Shown here: positions 1 to 6,942 of the stretch, one piece after another
Layout of the letters: the number at the start of each line of letters is the position of its first letter
How positions within the stretch are numbered: position 1 is the first letter of the stretch
The notes under the pieces: model-generated
Database searches by the model: none
Seen by the model: only the letters and a program-made list of their open reading frames with translations
What the model was told of the DNA's origin: nothing
Position numbers and translations under genes: made by a program
Source: DASWHR01 sp036398095
GTDB lineage: Bacteria; Actinomycetota; AC-67
Length of the DNA stretch: 16,394 nt
Assembly: GCA_036398095.1 (NCBI GenBank)
Contig: DASWHR010000104.1
Span: forward strand, 1 to 16,394
Reading direction: 5' to 3'

Positions 1-657
1 CTTCCGGGAACCGCGCCGCGCATGGATGTGAAGGTGCGCGTCTGGGAAGACGACACCGGCTGGGGAGGCGGGCAGGAATGCGTCTCGACGCATTATTTCA
101 CCAACATCACCCAGTCCGAGGACATCGACGGGCTCGAAAACACCAGCGCGAGCGCCGCCGACTGCAAGGGCGGGACGAACACGCTGAAGGTCTCGGTCTA
201 CGGCGTGACGGCCGACACGGGGCAGACGCGCCTGATGACGTTCGGCTTCGACAAGGCATACATCGAAAGCGACCACGACCCGACCGGCAACGGCGAGGTT
301 CAGTTCACGGCGCACGCCGGCCGGCTCGGCTACCTGTCAACGTTCTATCGGGGACAGCCGGGCAACGGCACGCACTACTCGCGGACGAACAACACCTGGG
401 TCAACATCGGAACCGACGCGAACAACAAAGGCACCGTCGAGTCGGAGACGATCTGGAAGATCCGGATGCTCAACTCGGCCACGTATCGCTTCGACGTCGA
501 ATACTGGGAGGACGACGGCGGATGGAGCGGCCGCGACGGCGGCAACCAGTACTACGTCCAAGGGGCCGTCGGAAGCCAGACCGTCGGGCGGGTGAACTAC
601 ACCGGCACCGCCCACAGCGACTGGAACGGCTACTTCTACATCGTCGCCGAAGGCTAG
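1..657 (+). CDS. Partial gene: C-terminal part of an unrecognised, probably secreted repeat protein
   Basis: The reading frame is open from base 1 to the TAG at 655-657. The first in-frame ATG is at 22, but codons upstream of it (Leu-Pro-Gly-Thr-Ala-Pro-Arg) are also open and no ribosome-binding site precedes it, so the 5' end most likely lies outside the window. I do not recognise the family. About 210 residues are visible, rich in Gly, Asn, Thr, Tyr and Trp and poor in Lys, as in secreted beta-sheet proteins. A motif recurs 154 residues apart: V-x-V-W-E-D-D-T-G-W-G-G (from base 43) and V-E-Y-W-E-D-D-G-G-W-S-G (from base 505). This suggests two copies of one beta domain. Only two Cys are present, both in the first half. 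The cupredoxin gene follows 110 bases later on the same strand and is also exported. An extracellular binding or surface role is inference only. Confidence 0.7.
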   Translation, partial: LPGTAPRMDVKVRVWEDDTGWGGGQECVSTHYFTNITQSEDIDGLENTSASAADCKGGTNTLKVSVYGVTADTGQTRLMTFGFDKAYIESDHDPTGNGEVQFTAHAGRLGYLSTFYRGQPGNGTHYSRTNNTWVNIGTDANNKGTVESETIWKIRMLNSATYRFDVEYWEDDGGWSGRDGGNQYYVQGAVGSQTVGRVNYTGTAHSDWNGYFYIVAEG

Positions 658-663
658 AGGAGT

Positions 664-709
664 GAACCGTCGTGCAGCCCGGGACCTGTTCTCGGGCTGC
701 ATACGGTTC
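664..709 (+). promoter_or_regulatory. Strong long hairpin just downstream of the first stop codon
   Basis: Bases 664-670 (GAACCGT) pair with 703-709 (ACGGTTC). Bases 673-681 (TGCAGCCCG) pair perfectly with 693-701. Three further loop-closing pairs (682-684 with 690-692, one of them G-U) and a G-U at 672/702 extend the stem to about 20 pairs with one bulged base (C671) and a five-base apical loop. It begins 6 bases after the upstream stop codon. No T-run follows, so it is not a classical intrinsic terminator. It may protect the 3' end, work as an actinobacterial-style U-less terminator, or form part of the leader of the next gene. Confidence 0.6.
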
Positions 710-742
710 GGGGCAGGAATTCCCGTCGTCCGGGGCGAACCG
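704..742 (+). promoter_or_regulatory. Alternative hairpin competing with the 664-709 stem
   Basis: Bases 704-710 (CGGTTCG) are perfectly complementary to 736-742 (CGAACCG), and a small inner stem pairs 722-725 (CCCG) with 731-734 (CGGG). The 704-709 arm is the same one that closes the outer stem of the previous hairpin, so both cannot form at once. The GAACCG hexamer is thus present twice (664-669 and 737-742) around one CGGTTC. This is the geometry of a two-state leader, seen directly in sequence. Function is not shown. Confidence 0.45.
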
Positions 743-757
743 GGAGAATGAGACGAT

Positions 758-764
758 GGGAGGA
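758..764 (+). promoter_or_regulatory. Ribosome-binding site of the cupredoxin gene
   Basis: GGGAGGA ends 3 bases before the ATG at 768, with its core about 5-7 bases away. It selects the 768 start over the in-frame ATG at 756 and the GTG at 672, and the signal peptide begins exactly there. Confidence 0.7.
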
Positions 765-767
765 ACC

Positions 768-1250
768 ATGAGAGCGATTCGACGAATCTCGGTGATGCTC
801 GCGCTGCTGGCGGCGTTCGGCGTCGCTGCCCCGGCCGGCGCGGTGCACTTCTACCGCGGACCTGGAGGCGGATGCACACCCGCGGACGGCGCGCTCAGCG
901 ACGGCGGCAGCGGGACTGTGGCGGGAACGATCAAGGTGCTGCACAACACTTTCGCCGACGCCGCGACCGGCCTGCCGGTCACGCGGATCGGTGCCGGCGA
1001 AGCGCTCACGTGGACCTGGAACAGCGCGCATTGCCATTCGGTCCAGGCTGCCGAGTTCTACAGCGGCTTCCACTATCCCGCGCCCGAACCTACCTCGCCC
1101 GCGCTTGTGTCCGGCGTCTTCGACTATCCGGTGCTCGAAGAGAACCCGACGCTGTCCTACACGATCACCTTCGACACGCCGGGCATCTACCCGTACGCGT
1201 GCGAGCACCACGCCGCCATCGGCATGAACGGCCTGGTGATCGTGGAATAG
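768..1250 (+). CDS. Secreted cupredoxin (plastocyanin/azurin-like type-1 copper protein)
   Basis: This 160-residue protein begins with a classic signal peptide: Arg residues at 2, 5 and 6, a hydrophobic stretch at about 8-20, and Ala-Gly-Ala at 23-25 before a likely cleavage site. The mature part carries the four type-1 copper ligands of the plastocyanin family. His90 lies in the N-S-A-H-C-H-S-V block, and Cys145, His148 and Met153 lie in Y-A-C-E-H-H-A-A-I-G-M, with exactly the C-x2-H-x4-M spacing of plastocyanin. It should sit outside the membrane and carry electrons or bind copper; the redox partner is not in the window. Two further cysteines (36 and 89) could form a disulfide next to the copper site, which is inference. 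The ligand strand ends in G-L-V-I-V-E, as is usual for the family. It follows the first gene on the same strand, and rplM has its own promoter downstream. Confidence 0.88.
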   Translation: MRAIRRISVMLALLAAFGVAAPAGAVHFYRGPGGGCTPADGALSDGGSGTVAGTIKVLHNTFADAATGLPVTRIGAGEALTWTWNSAHCHSVQAAEFYSGFHYPAPEPTSPALVSGVFDYPVLEENPTLSYTITFDTPGIYPYACEHHAAIGMNGLVIVE

Positions 1251-1286
1251 GGCATTTCGGCCGTTCCTCGGCCACAGGGACGCGGG

Positions 1287-1315
1287 TTGACCGGCGGAAT
1301 TGCGGCCGGTAGCAT
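1287..1315 (+). promoter_or_regulatory. Sigma70-like promoter of the rplM-rpsI operon
   Basis: TTGACC at 1287-1292 and TAGCAT at 1310-1315 are separated by exactly 17 bases, close to the housekeeping consensus and to actinobacterial TAnnnT -10 boxes. Transcription would start near 1322, about 31 bases before the rplM ATG. It is the best promoter match in the window and stands in front of a ribosomal protein operon, where a strong promoter is expected. Confidence 0.7.
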
Positions 1316-1323
1316 TGCCCAGT

Positions 1324-1341
1324 CCCCCACCCATGTGGGGG
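1324..1341 (+). promoter_or_regulatory. Leader hairpin covering the only SD-like sequence before rplM
   Basis: CCCCCAC (1324-1330) pairs perfectly with GTGGGGG (1335-1341) around a CCAT loop. The hairpin begins within a few bases of the predicted transcript start. The G-run 1337-1341 is the only purine-rich, Shine-Dalgarno-like stretch before the ATG at 1353 and it is buried in the stem. Autoregulation by L13, or transcript 5'-end protection, would fit. Both are inference. Confidence 0.5.
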
Positions 1342-1352
1342 CTTCGCACGCC

Positions 1353-1790
1353 ATGAAGACATTCTCTCCGAAAGCTTCGGACGTTCAGCACGCCTGGTGG
1401 GTCGTCGACGCAGACGGCCAGGTGCTGGGCCGGCTTGCCGTCGAGATCGCCAAGATCCTGCGAGGCAAGCACAAGCCGGTCTTCGCGACCCACATGGACA
1501 TGGGCGACTACGTCGTGGTCGTCAACGCGGGCAAAGTCCGGCTGACCGGCAACAAGCTGAACGACAAGATGTACCGGCGGCACTCGGGCTTCCCCGGTGG
1601 CCTTCGCGAAACGCCCTACGTCGACCTGCTGGCGAAGAGGCCGGAGATCGCGATCGAGAAGGCCGTGAAGGGCATGCTGCCCCACAATCGTCTCGGCCGC
1701 GCAATGATCAAAAAGCTCAAGGTGTACGGCGGCCCGGACCATCCGCACGGATCGCAGGATCCGAAGCCGCTGACGGTGAACGGAGGCTAG
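1353..1790 (+). CDS. rplM: 50S ribosomal protein L13
   Basis: The product is 145 residues, close to the usual length of about 142-147. It begins M-K-T-F-S-P-K, followed by W-x-V-V-D-A-x-x-x-V-L-G-R-L-A (about 16-29) and R-G-K-H-K-P (37-42). The L13 signature spans 106-127, from V-K-G-M-L-P-H-N to K-V-Y-G-G. The protein is an early-assembling component of the large subunit that contacts 23S rRNA. The ATG at 1353 is chosen because family homology begins there; the in-frame TTG at 1287 is the -35 box of the promoter. No free Shine-Dalgarno is visible (see the leader hairpin). rpsI starts 1 base after its stop codon, so the two are co-transcribed as in most bacteria. Confidence 0.97.
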   Translation: MKTFSPKASDVQHAWWVVDADGQVLGRLAVEIAKILRGKHKPVFATHMDMGDYVVVVNAGKVRLTGNKLNDKMYRRHSGFPGGLRETPYVDLLAKRPEIAIEKAVKGMLPHNRLGRAMIKKLKVYGGPDHPHGSQDPKPLTVNGG

Positions 1791-1791
1791 G

Positions 1792-2190
1792 GTGGCGACG
1801 GTCGGAGAGATGACCCGCGCGACGGGACGTCGCAAGGAATCGGTGGCGCGCGTTCGCTTGGTTCCCGGAACGGGACAGTTTCAGCTCAACGGTCGCTCGC
1901 TCGAGGACTACTTCCCGCGGCCCGTGCTCCGCATGGTCGTGACCGAGCCGCTTCGGTTGACGTCGACGCTCGAACGCTTCGACGTGCTCGCCACGCTCGA
2001 AGGCGGCGGAATGAGCGGGCAGGCCGGCGCGCTGCGCCACGGCATCGCCCGCGCACTGTGCATCATCGACCCGTCGCTGCGCACCGACCTGAAGCGCCGG
2101 GGCCTCCTGACGCGCGACGCGCGCGCCAAGGAACGCCGCAAGTACGGCCTCAAGAAGGCTCGCAAGGCGCCCCAGTACTCGAAGCGATAG
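1792..2190 (+). CDS. rpsI: 30S ribosomal protein S9
   Basis: This 132-residue protein starts at a GTG preceded by GGAGG (1782-1786) inside the end of rplM. An ATG at 1810 is less likely because its purine run abuts it. The family features are present: A-T-G-R-R-K-E-S-V-A-R-V near the N-terminus (10-21), the S9 signature G-G-G-M-S-G-Q-A-G-A-L-R-H-G-I-A-R-A-L at 71-89, and the basic tail ending Q-Y-S-K-R. That tail reaches towards the P-site tRNA anticodon loop in known ribosomes. It is coupled to rplM, and a compact hairpin overlaps the stop codon. Confidence 0.97.
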   Translation: MATVGEMTRATGRRKESVARVRLVPGTGQFQLNGRSLEDYFPRPVLRMVVTEPLRLTSTLERFDVLATLEGGGMSGQAGALRHGIARALCIIDPSLRTDLKRRGLLTRDARAKERRKYGLKKARKAPQYSKR

Positions 2191-2206
2191 ACGCTTCGCG
2201 TCTGTC
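2186..2206 (+). terminator. Compact hairpin over the rpsI stop codon, weak terminator candidate
   Basis: Bases 2186-2194 pair with 2198-2206 (nine pairs, one G-U) around a TTC loop, overlapping the TAG at 2188-2190. There is no T-run after it, so complete termination is doubtful. It could trim transcript levels between the very highly expressed ribosomal genes and glmM, or mark an RNA processing site. Confidence 0.35.
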
Positions 2207-2216
2207 CGGCGCCCCT

Positions 2217-3542
2217 ATGCCCCGCCTTTTCGGAACCGACGGCATTCGCGGCCACTACGGCACCGACTTCGACGCGCCGTTCGTCCGACGGCTCGGCCGC
2301 GCCGCCGCCGAAGTTCTCGGCCGGGGCCATCCGTCGCCACGCATCCTGATCGGCCGGGACACGCGTGCCTCCGGACCCGAGATCGAGCGCGCCCTTGCGA
2401 AGGGGATCGCCGCCGCGAACGGAGTGCCGGTGCTCGCCGGGGTCATCCCGACGGCCGCGATCGCGCATCTGGTGCATTCGGGCGGCTACGAAGCCGGCGC
2501 CGTCATCAGCGCCTCGCACAATCCGGCGCAGGACAATGGGATCAAGTTTTTCGGCGACAACGGCATGAAGCTGGCCGACGCGATCGAAGACGAGATCGAA
2601 GCGTCCATGGGACGCAACGGCGATGATGCCAACGGCGACGAGGCGGGGTGGGAGCGGTTGCCGGATGCGGCCGAACGCTACATCACGTTCCTGCTGGACG
2701 GTGCCACCTCGCTCGCCGGAATGAAGATCGTGGTGGATGCGGCGAACGGCGCCGCAAGCGCGATCGCCGCGGAGGCGTACCGGCGAGCCGGAGCCATCGT
2801 GATCTCGCTCTACGACGAGCCCGACGGCGCCAACATCAACGACGGCTGCGGGGCCGTGCATCCCGAAGCGTTGCAGAGCGCCGTGCTCGAACGCGGCGGG
2901 CAGGCCGGCATCGCGCACGATGGGGACGCCGACCGCTTGGTCGCGGTGGACGAACGCGGCGCGTTGGTGGACGGCGATCAAATCCTTGCGATCTGCGCGC
3001 TCGACGCCCGGCGTCGCGGCGCGCTGCCCGGCGACGCGATCGTGACCACCGTGATGGCGAATCTAGGTTTTCGCCGCGCGATGGCGGCCGAGGGAATCTC
3101 GGTTTCGGAAACACCGGTCGGCGACCGGTACGTGCTGGAGCGAATGCTCGCCGAAGGAATCGCGATGGGCGGCGAGCAGAGCGGCCATTTGATCTTTTTG
3201 GATCGCCATACGACCGGCTGCGGAATCCTGTCTGCGATGCGGCTGCTGGGGATCATGGCGGCCACCGCGATGCCGCTGTCGCGCCTGGCGGCGTCCGCGC
3301 CGCGCCTGCCGCAAGTTCTGCTGAATGTTCGCGTCGCAACGCGCGGCGGGCTGAGCGACGCCGCCGCCGTCTGGGACGAGGTCCGTCGCGTCACCGAAGA
3401 GATGGGCGAGGACGGCCGCGTGCTGGTCCGCGAATCGGGAACCGAACCCGTCGTGCGCGTCATGGTCGAATCCTCACGCCAGGATCGCGCCGCCGCCGCC
3501 GCCGAGCGAATCGCAAAGGCCGTCACCGACGCGCTCGGGTAG
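2217..3542 (+). CDS. glmM: Phosphoglucosamine mutase
   Basis: GlmM interconverts glucosamine-6-phosphate and glucosamine-1-phosphate, the step before UDP-GlcNAc in peptidoglycan synthesis. The 441-residue product (family about 440-450) starts M-P-R-L-F-G-T-D-G-I-R-G. The active-site phosphoserine is Ser100 in I-S-A-S-H-N-P. The metal loop is D-G-D-A-D-R (Asp235, 237, 239). The sugar-binding loop is G-G-E-Q-S-G-H (318-324), and the phosphate-binding loop is R-E-S-G-T-E-P (405-411). All four domains are intact. The ATG at 2217 is chosen because the family N-terminus starts there, although no Shine-Dalgarno precedes it; longer in-frame starts would overlap rpsI. It lies 26 bases after rpsI and 39 before glmS, the enzyme that provides its substrate. 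Confidence 0.97.
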   Translation: MPRLFGTDGIRGHYGTDFDAPFVRRLGRAAAEVLGRGHPSPRILIGRDTRASGPEIERALAKGIAAANGVPVLAGVIPTAAIAHLVHSGGYEAGAVISASHNPAQDNGIKFFGDNGMKLADAIEDEIEASMGRNGDDANGDEAGWERLPDAAERYITFLLDGATSLAGMKIVVDAANGAASAIAAEAYRRAGAIVISLYDEPDGANINDGCGAVHPEALQSAVLERGGQAGIAHDGDADRLVAVDERGALVDGDQILAICALDARRRGALPGDAIVTTVMANLGFRRAMAAEGISVSETPVGDRYVLERMLAEGIAMGGEQSGHLIFLDRHTTGCGILSAMRLLGIMAATAMPLSRLAASAPRLPQVLLNVRVATRGGLSDAAAVWDEVRRVTEEMGEDGRVLVRESGTEPVVRVMVESSRQDRAAAAAERIAKAVTDALG

Positions 3543-3546
3543 CCCG

Positions 3547-3574
3547 TTCGGTCCCGGCCCGAGACGGGTAGACT
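3547..3574 (+). promoter_or_regulatory. Possible promoter giving a leaderless glmS transcript
   Basis: TAGACT at 3569-3574 fits the TAnnnT -10 form and would place the transcript start at or within a base or two of the GTG at 3582. The -35 candidate TTCGGT (3547-3552, 16-base spacer) is poor. No Shine-Dalgarno precedes the GTG, which fits leaderless translation. Weak evidence overall. Confidence 0.35.
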
Positions 3575-3581
3575 GACGGGC

Positions 3582-5402
3582 GTGTGCGGGATCATCGGAT
3601 ACGTCGGTGAGGAGCAGGCCCTTCCCATCCTGATGGATGCGCTGCGCCGCTTGGAGTATCGCGGGTACGACTCGGCCGGGGTCGCGGTGCTCGATGGCGG
3701 GCTGCAGGTCGTTCGCAAGGCCGGGAAGCTGGACGCGCTCGACAAAGAGCTGGCTCCCATTGTGGTCGAGGGCACGACCGGGATCGGCCACACTCGCTGG
3801 GCCACGCACGGGCCGCCCACCGACGCCAACGCCCATCCGCACAGCGACTGCACGGGGCGGATCGCGATCATCCACAACGGCATCATCGAGAACTTCTTGG
3901 AGCTTCGTGCCGAACTTGAAGCCGCCGGCCACGAGCTCGCCAGCGACACCGACACCGAAGCGATCGCGCATCTGATCGAAGCCGCCTACGACGGAGACAT
4001 CGTCGCGGCCACGCGCGCGGCGTTGGCGCGACTGGACGGCGCGTTTTCGATCGCGGTCGTCGCGGCCGACGAGCCGGACGTGGTCGTGGCCGCCAAGCGC
4101 ACCTCCCCGCTGATCGTGGGACGGGGAGAGCACGGCACGTTGCTCGCATCCGATCCGACCGCGCTGATCCCCTACACCCGCGACGTCGTGCACATCCTCG
4201 ACGATCAGGTTGTGGTGATCCGCCGTGACGGCTTCGAGATCACGACCATCGCTGGACAACCGGCCGAGGGCACTGCGATCCACATCGACTGGGACATGGA
4301 AGCCGCGGCGAAAGGCGGCTACGACGACTTCATGCTCAAAGAGATCTACGAGCAGCCGGGCGCCATCGCCGACTCGCTTCGCGGCCGCCTCCACAAGGGA
4401 CGCCTGCACTTGGACGAGGTCCGCTTGACCGAGGACGAACTTCGGGGGATCGACAAGGTCTTCGTCGTCGCGTGCGGCAGCGCCTACAACGCCGGGCTGG
4501 TGGCGAAGTACGCGATCGAGCACTGGTGCCGGATCCCCGTTGAGATCGACATCTCGAGCGAGTTCCGCTACCGCGATCCGGTGCTCGGCCGGGACACGCT
4601 CGTCGTCGCGGTGTCGCAGTCCGGCGAGACGATCGACACGCTGGAGGCGGTCCGTCACGCGCGCGCGCAGCATGCGAAGGTGATCGCGGTGTCGAATACA
4701 GTCGGCTCGTCCATTCCCCGCGAGGCGGACGGCGTGCTCTACACGCAAGCCGGGCCGGAGGTCGGCGTGGCGGCGTCGAAGACGTTCATCACGCAGATGG
4801 TCGTGCTGAAACTGCTCGCGCTGTATTTGGCGCAGGTGCGCGGCACCATCTACCCCGAGGACATCGCCCGGATCGTGGACGACCTCGACGGTCTCGAAGC
4901 GAAGGTCGCCTCGGCTTTGGCCACCCGCGATCAGGTGCGGGCGATCGCGCTCCACATTCAGGATGCGAGCGATGTGTTGTTCCTCGGACGTCACGTCGGC
5001 TACCCGCTCGCGCTGGAGGGAGCGCTGAAGCTGAAAGAGATCTCCTACATCCACGCGGAAGGGTATGCCGCCGGAGAGCTCAAGCACGGCCCGATCGCGC
5101 TGATCAGCGAAGGCACGCCGGTCGTGGTGGTCGCCACCCAATGCCATGTGTATGCGAAGGTGATCGCCAACATTCAAGAGGTCAAAGCCCGCGGAGCACG
5201 CGTCATCGCGGTCGCGACCGAGGGCGATACCGAAGTCGCCAAACATGCCGACGAGGTGATCTTCGTCCCGGCGACCCACGAGCTGCTCACCCCCGAGCTG
5301 GTCGTGGTCCCGCTGCAGTTCCTCGCCTACGAGATCGCGAAGCTCCGCGGCTGCGACGTGGACAAGCCGCGGAACCTGGCGAAGTCGGTCACGGTGGAGT
5401 AG
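3582..5402 (+). CDS. glmS: Glutamine-fructose-6-phosphate aminotransferase (isomerizing)
   Basis: GlmS makes glucosamine-6-phosphate from fructose-6-phosphate and glutamine, the entry step to amino sugars and murein. The protein has 606 residues (E. coli 609). The N-terminal class II glutaminase domain begins M-C-G-I-I-G-Y-V-G, with Cys2 as the nucleophile once Met is removed. H-T-R-W-A-T-H-G (70-77) and H-N-G-I-I-E-N (98-104) bind glutamine. Two SIS sugar-isomerase domains follow: A-C-G-S-A-Y-N-A-G (298-306), S-Q-S-G-E-T-I-D-T (345-353), and E-L-K-H-G-P-I-A-L-I (499-508). The C-terminus D-K-P-R-N-L-A-K-S-V-T-V-E matches the family almost perfectly. The GTG start is fixed by the required Cys2. 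No glmS ribozyme-like leader fits in the 39 bases upstream. Confidence 0.98.
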   Translation: MCGIIGYVGEEQALPILMDALRRLEYRGYDSAGVAVLDGGLQVVRKAGKLDALDKELAPIVVEGTTGIGHTRWATHGPPTDANAHPHSDCTGRIAIIHNGIIENFLELRAELEAAGHELASDTDTEAIAHLIEAAYDGDIVAATRAALARLDGAFSIAVVAADEPDVVVAAKRTSPLIVGRGEHGTLLASDPTALIPYTRDVVHILDDQVVVIRRDGFEITTIAGQPAEGTAIHIDWDMEAAAKGGYDDFMLKEIYEQPGAIADSLRGRLHKGRLHLDEVRLTEDELRGIDKVFVVACGSAYNAGLVAKYAIEHWCRIPVEIDISSEFRYRDPVLGRDTLVVAVSQSGETIDTLEAVRHARAQHAKVIAVSNTVGSSIPREADGVLYTQAGPEVGVAASKTFITQMVVLKLLALYLAQVRGTIYPEDIARIVDDLDGLEAKVASALATRDQVRAIALHIQDASDVLFLGRHVGYPLALEGALKLKEISYIHAEGYAAGELKHGPIALISEGTPVVVVATQCHVYAKVIANIQEVKARGARVIAVATEGDTEVAKHADEVIFVPATHELLTPELVVVPLQFLAYEIAKLRGCDVDKPRNLAKSVTVE

Positions 5403-5407
5403 CGAAG

Positions 5408-6931
5408 ATGCTCGATGTGCTGACGGCCGAAGACGTTCGCCGCCAGGACGCGGCGTCCGAAGCGCGTGGCATCGCGGTCGAGGCGCTGATGGAGCGCGCC
5501 GGGTTCGGGGTCGCTCGCGCCGCGCGTGCCATGATCGGTTACACGTACGGGATGCGCGTCGTCGTGGTGTGCGGCACGGGAAACAACGCCGGCGACGGCT
5601 TGGTTGCCGGGCGATGGCTCGCGCAATGGGGCGCGCACGTCACCGCGGTCATGGTCCCAGGTCGCGAGTTTCGCGGCGCGGCGGCGGCGAACCGTGCGCG
5701 CTTTCCCGGCCGGATCGCCGGCATCGACCAGATCGACAGAGAGCTGGGACGCGCGGATCTGGTGATCGACGCTCTGCTCGGGATCGGCTTGTCGCGCGCG
5801 CCCGATCCCGGCGCCGCGCGCGCGATCGCCGCGATCAACGCGTGCGCCGCGCCGGTCGTGGCGGTCGACGTGCCCAGCGGCATGGACGCCGATACCGGCG
5901 TCGCGCCCGGCGCCGTCGTCCGCGCCGACTGCATCGTCACGCTCGGCGGTCTCAAGCCCGGGCTGATGTTCGCGACCGACTGCGCCGACTGGGTCGAGGT
6001 CGTTGATATCGGTGTGCCGGCCGACATTCGTCCCGGCGCCGCCGTCGCGCTGCAAGCCGCCGATGTCGCGGCGCTGCTTCCCGTTCGCGCCGCCGCCGGA
6101 CACAAGCGCGATGCGGGCACGGTGCTGGTGATCGCCGGGTCGCGCGCGATGCCGGGCGCCGCGGCGCTGACGGCCGGGGCTGCCGTCCACGCGGGCTCTG
6201 GGCTGACGACGCTCGCCGCAACCGAGCGGGTCACGGCGATCGCGCTCGGCCGCGTCCCCGAGATGACCACGATCGTGCTGCCCGACTCGCCCGAGGGTTC
6301 CCTCGACGACAAGGGCGCCGAAGCCGTCTTGGAGCGCGCCGGCGAATTCTCGGCGATCGCAATCGGCCCGGGCTTGTCGCGGCACCCCGCCACGGTCGAT
6401 GCGATCCGCCGCATCCTTTTGTCCACCGACGTGCCCGCCGTCGTGGACGCCGACGCGATCTCAGCCTTTGCCGGCGACGCGGCCGCGCTCCGCAGCCGCG
6501 CAGGCTTTACGGTCGTGACGCCGCACGAAGGCGAGGCGGCGCGACTGATGGACGTTGACGTCGCGACAATGCGCGCCGATCGATTGGGCGCCGCCCGCGG
6601 CATCGCCGAAGCCACCGGCCACGCCGTGCTGCTCAAGGGCCCGGGAACGGTGGTGTGCGCGCCCGGCGGAGCCGTCTTCGTCAACACGACCGGAAACCGC
6701 GGCCTGGCGCAGGGCGGGACCGGCGACGTGCTGACCGGTGTCGTCGCGGCGTTGCTGGCGCAGGGGGGGCGGGACGCGAGTGAGGAGCGGCGGCTCGCGT
6801 TGGTCGCCGCCGCGGCGTGGTTCCACGGACGCGCTGCGGACCTCGCCGCCGAGGCCATCGCCCCGCATCCCACCAACGCTTCGCTGCTGATCGAAACGTT
6901 GCCGGCGGCGATTCACGGAGTCTTCGCCTGA
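5408..6931 (+). CDS. nnr: Bifunctional NAD(P)H-hydrate epimerase / ADP-dependent NAD(P)H-hydrate dehydratase
   Basis: This 507-residue enzyme repairs damaged nicotinamide cofactors: the N-terminal YjeF domain (about 1-210) interconverts R- and S-NAD(P)HX, and the C-terminal ribokinase-like domain (about 215-507) dehydrates S-NAD(P)HX with ADP. Visible motifs are G-T-G-N-N-A-G-D-G (56-64; the family usually has Gly where Ala61 is), the metal-site Asp in D-L-V-I-D-A-L-L-G (117-125), and V-D-V-P-S-G-M-D (153-160). In the second domain there are G-H-K-R-D-A-G (231-237), V-T-P-H-E-G-E (370-376) and the catalytic block G-G-T-G-D-V-L-T-G (436-444). It starts 5 bases after glmS, with GTGGAG at 5394-5399 as ribosome-binding site. 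Many actinobacteria have acpS between glmS and this gene; it is missing here. Confidence 0.95.
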   Translation: MLDVLTAEDVRRQDAASEARGIAVEALMERAGFGVARAARAMIGYTYGMRVVVVCGTGNNAGDGLVAGRWLAQWGAHVTAVMVPGREFRGAAAANRARFPGRIAGIDQIDRELGRADLVIDALLGIGLSRAPDPGAARAIAAINACAAPVVAVDVPSGMDADTGVAPGAVVRADCIVTLGGLKPGLMFATDCADWVEVVDIGVPADIRPGAAVALQAADVAALLPVRAAAGHKRDAGTVLVIAGSRAMPGAAALTAGAAVHAGSGLTTLAATERVTAIALGRVPEMTTIVLPDSPEGSLDDKGAEAVLERAGEFSAIAIGPGLSRHPATVDAIRRILLSTDVPAVVDADAISAFAGDAAALRSRAGFTVVTPHEGEAARLMDVDVATMRADRLGAARGIAEATGHAVLLKGPGTVVCAPGGAVFVNTTGNRGLAQGGTGDVLTGVVAALLAQGGRDASEERRLALVAAAAWFHGRAADLAAEAIAPHPTNASLLIETLPAAIHGVFA

Positions 6932-6942
6932 GCACATCGCCT

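Noticed and set aside
664..709. Group II intron domain V look-alike (hairpin ending in ACGGTTC)
   Set aside because: The terminal helix resembles domain V, but the apical part is a long perfect GC stem without the GAAA tetraloop and two-base bulge, and no intron reverse transcriptase or other domain is nearby.
654..1835. 393-codon minus-strand frame opposite the cupredoxin and rplM genes
   Set aside because: It is antisense to two well-supported genes and its composition (Arg, Asp, His, Val rich) is typical of GC-driven shadow frames.
3543..3581. glmS ribozyme
   Set aside because: The space before glmS is 39 bases, far too short for the ribozyme core, and its conserved segments are absent.
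2978..5279. Long minus-strand open frames opposite glmM and glmS (325 and 601 codons)
   Set aside because: They mirror the codon structure of highly conserved + strand genes in high-GC DNA, have no family motifs and no ribosome-binding sites.
6763..6769. Run of seven G in nnr as a possible frameshift site
   Set aside because: The reading frame is continuous through it, with normal NnrD-family sequence and a normal C-terminus after it. There is no sign of a shift or alternative product.
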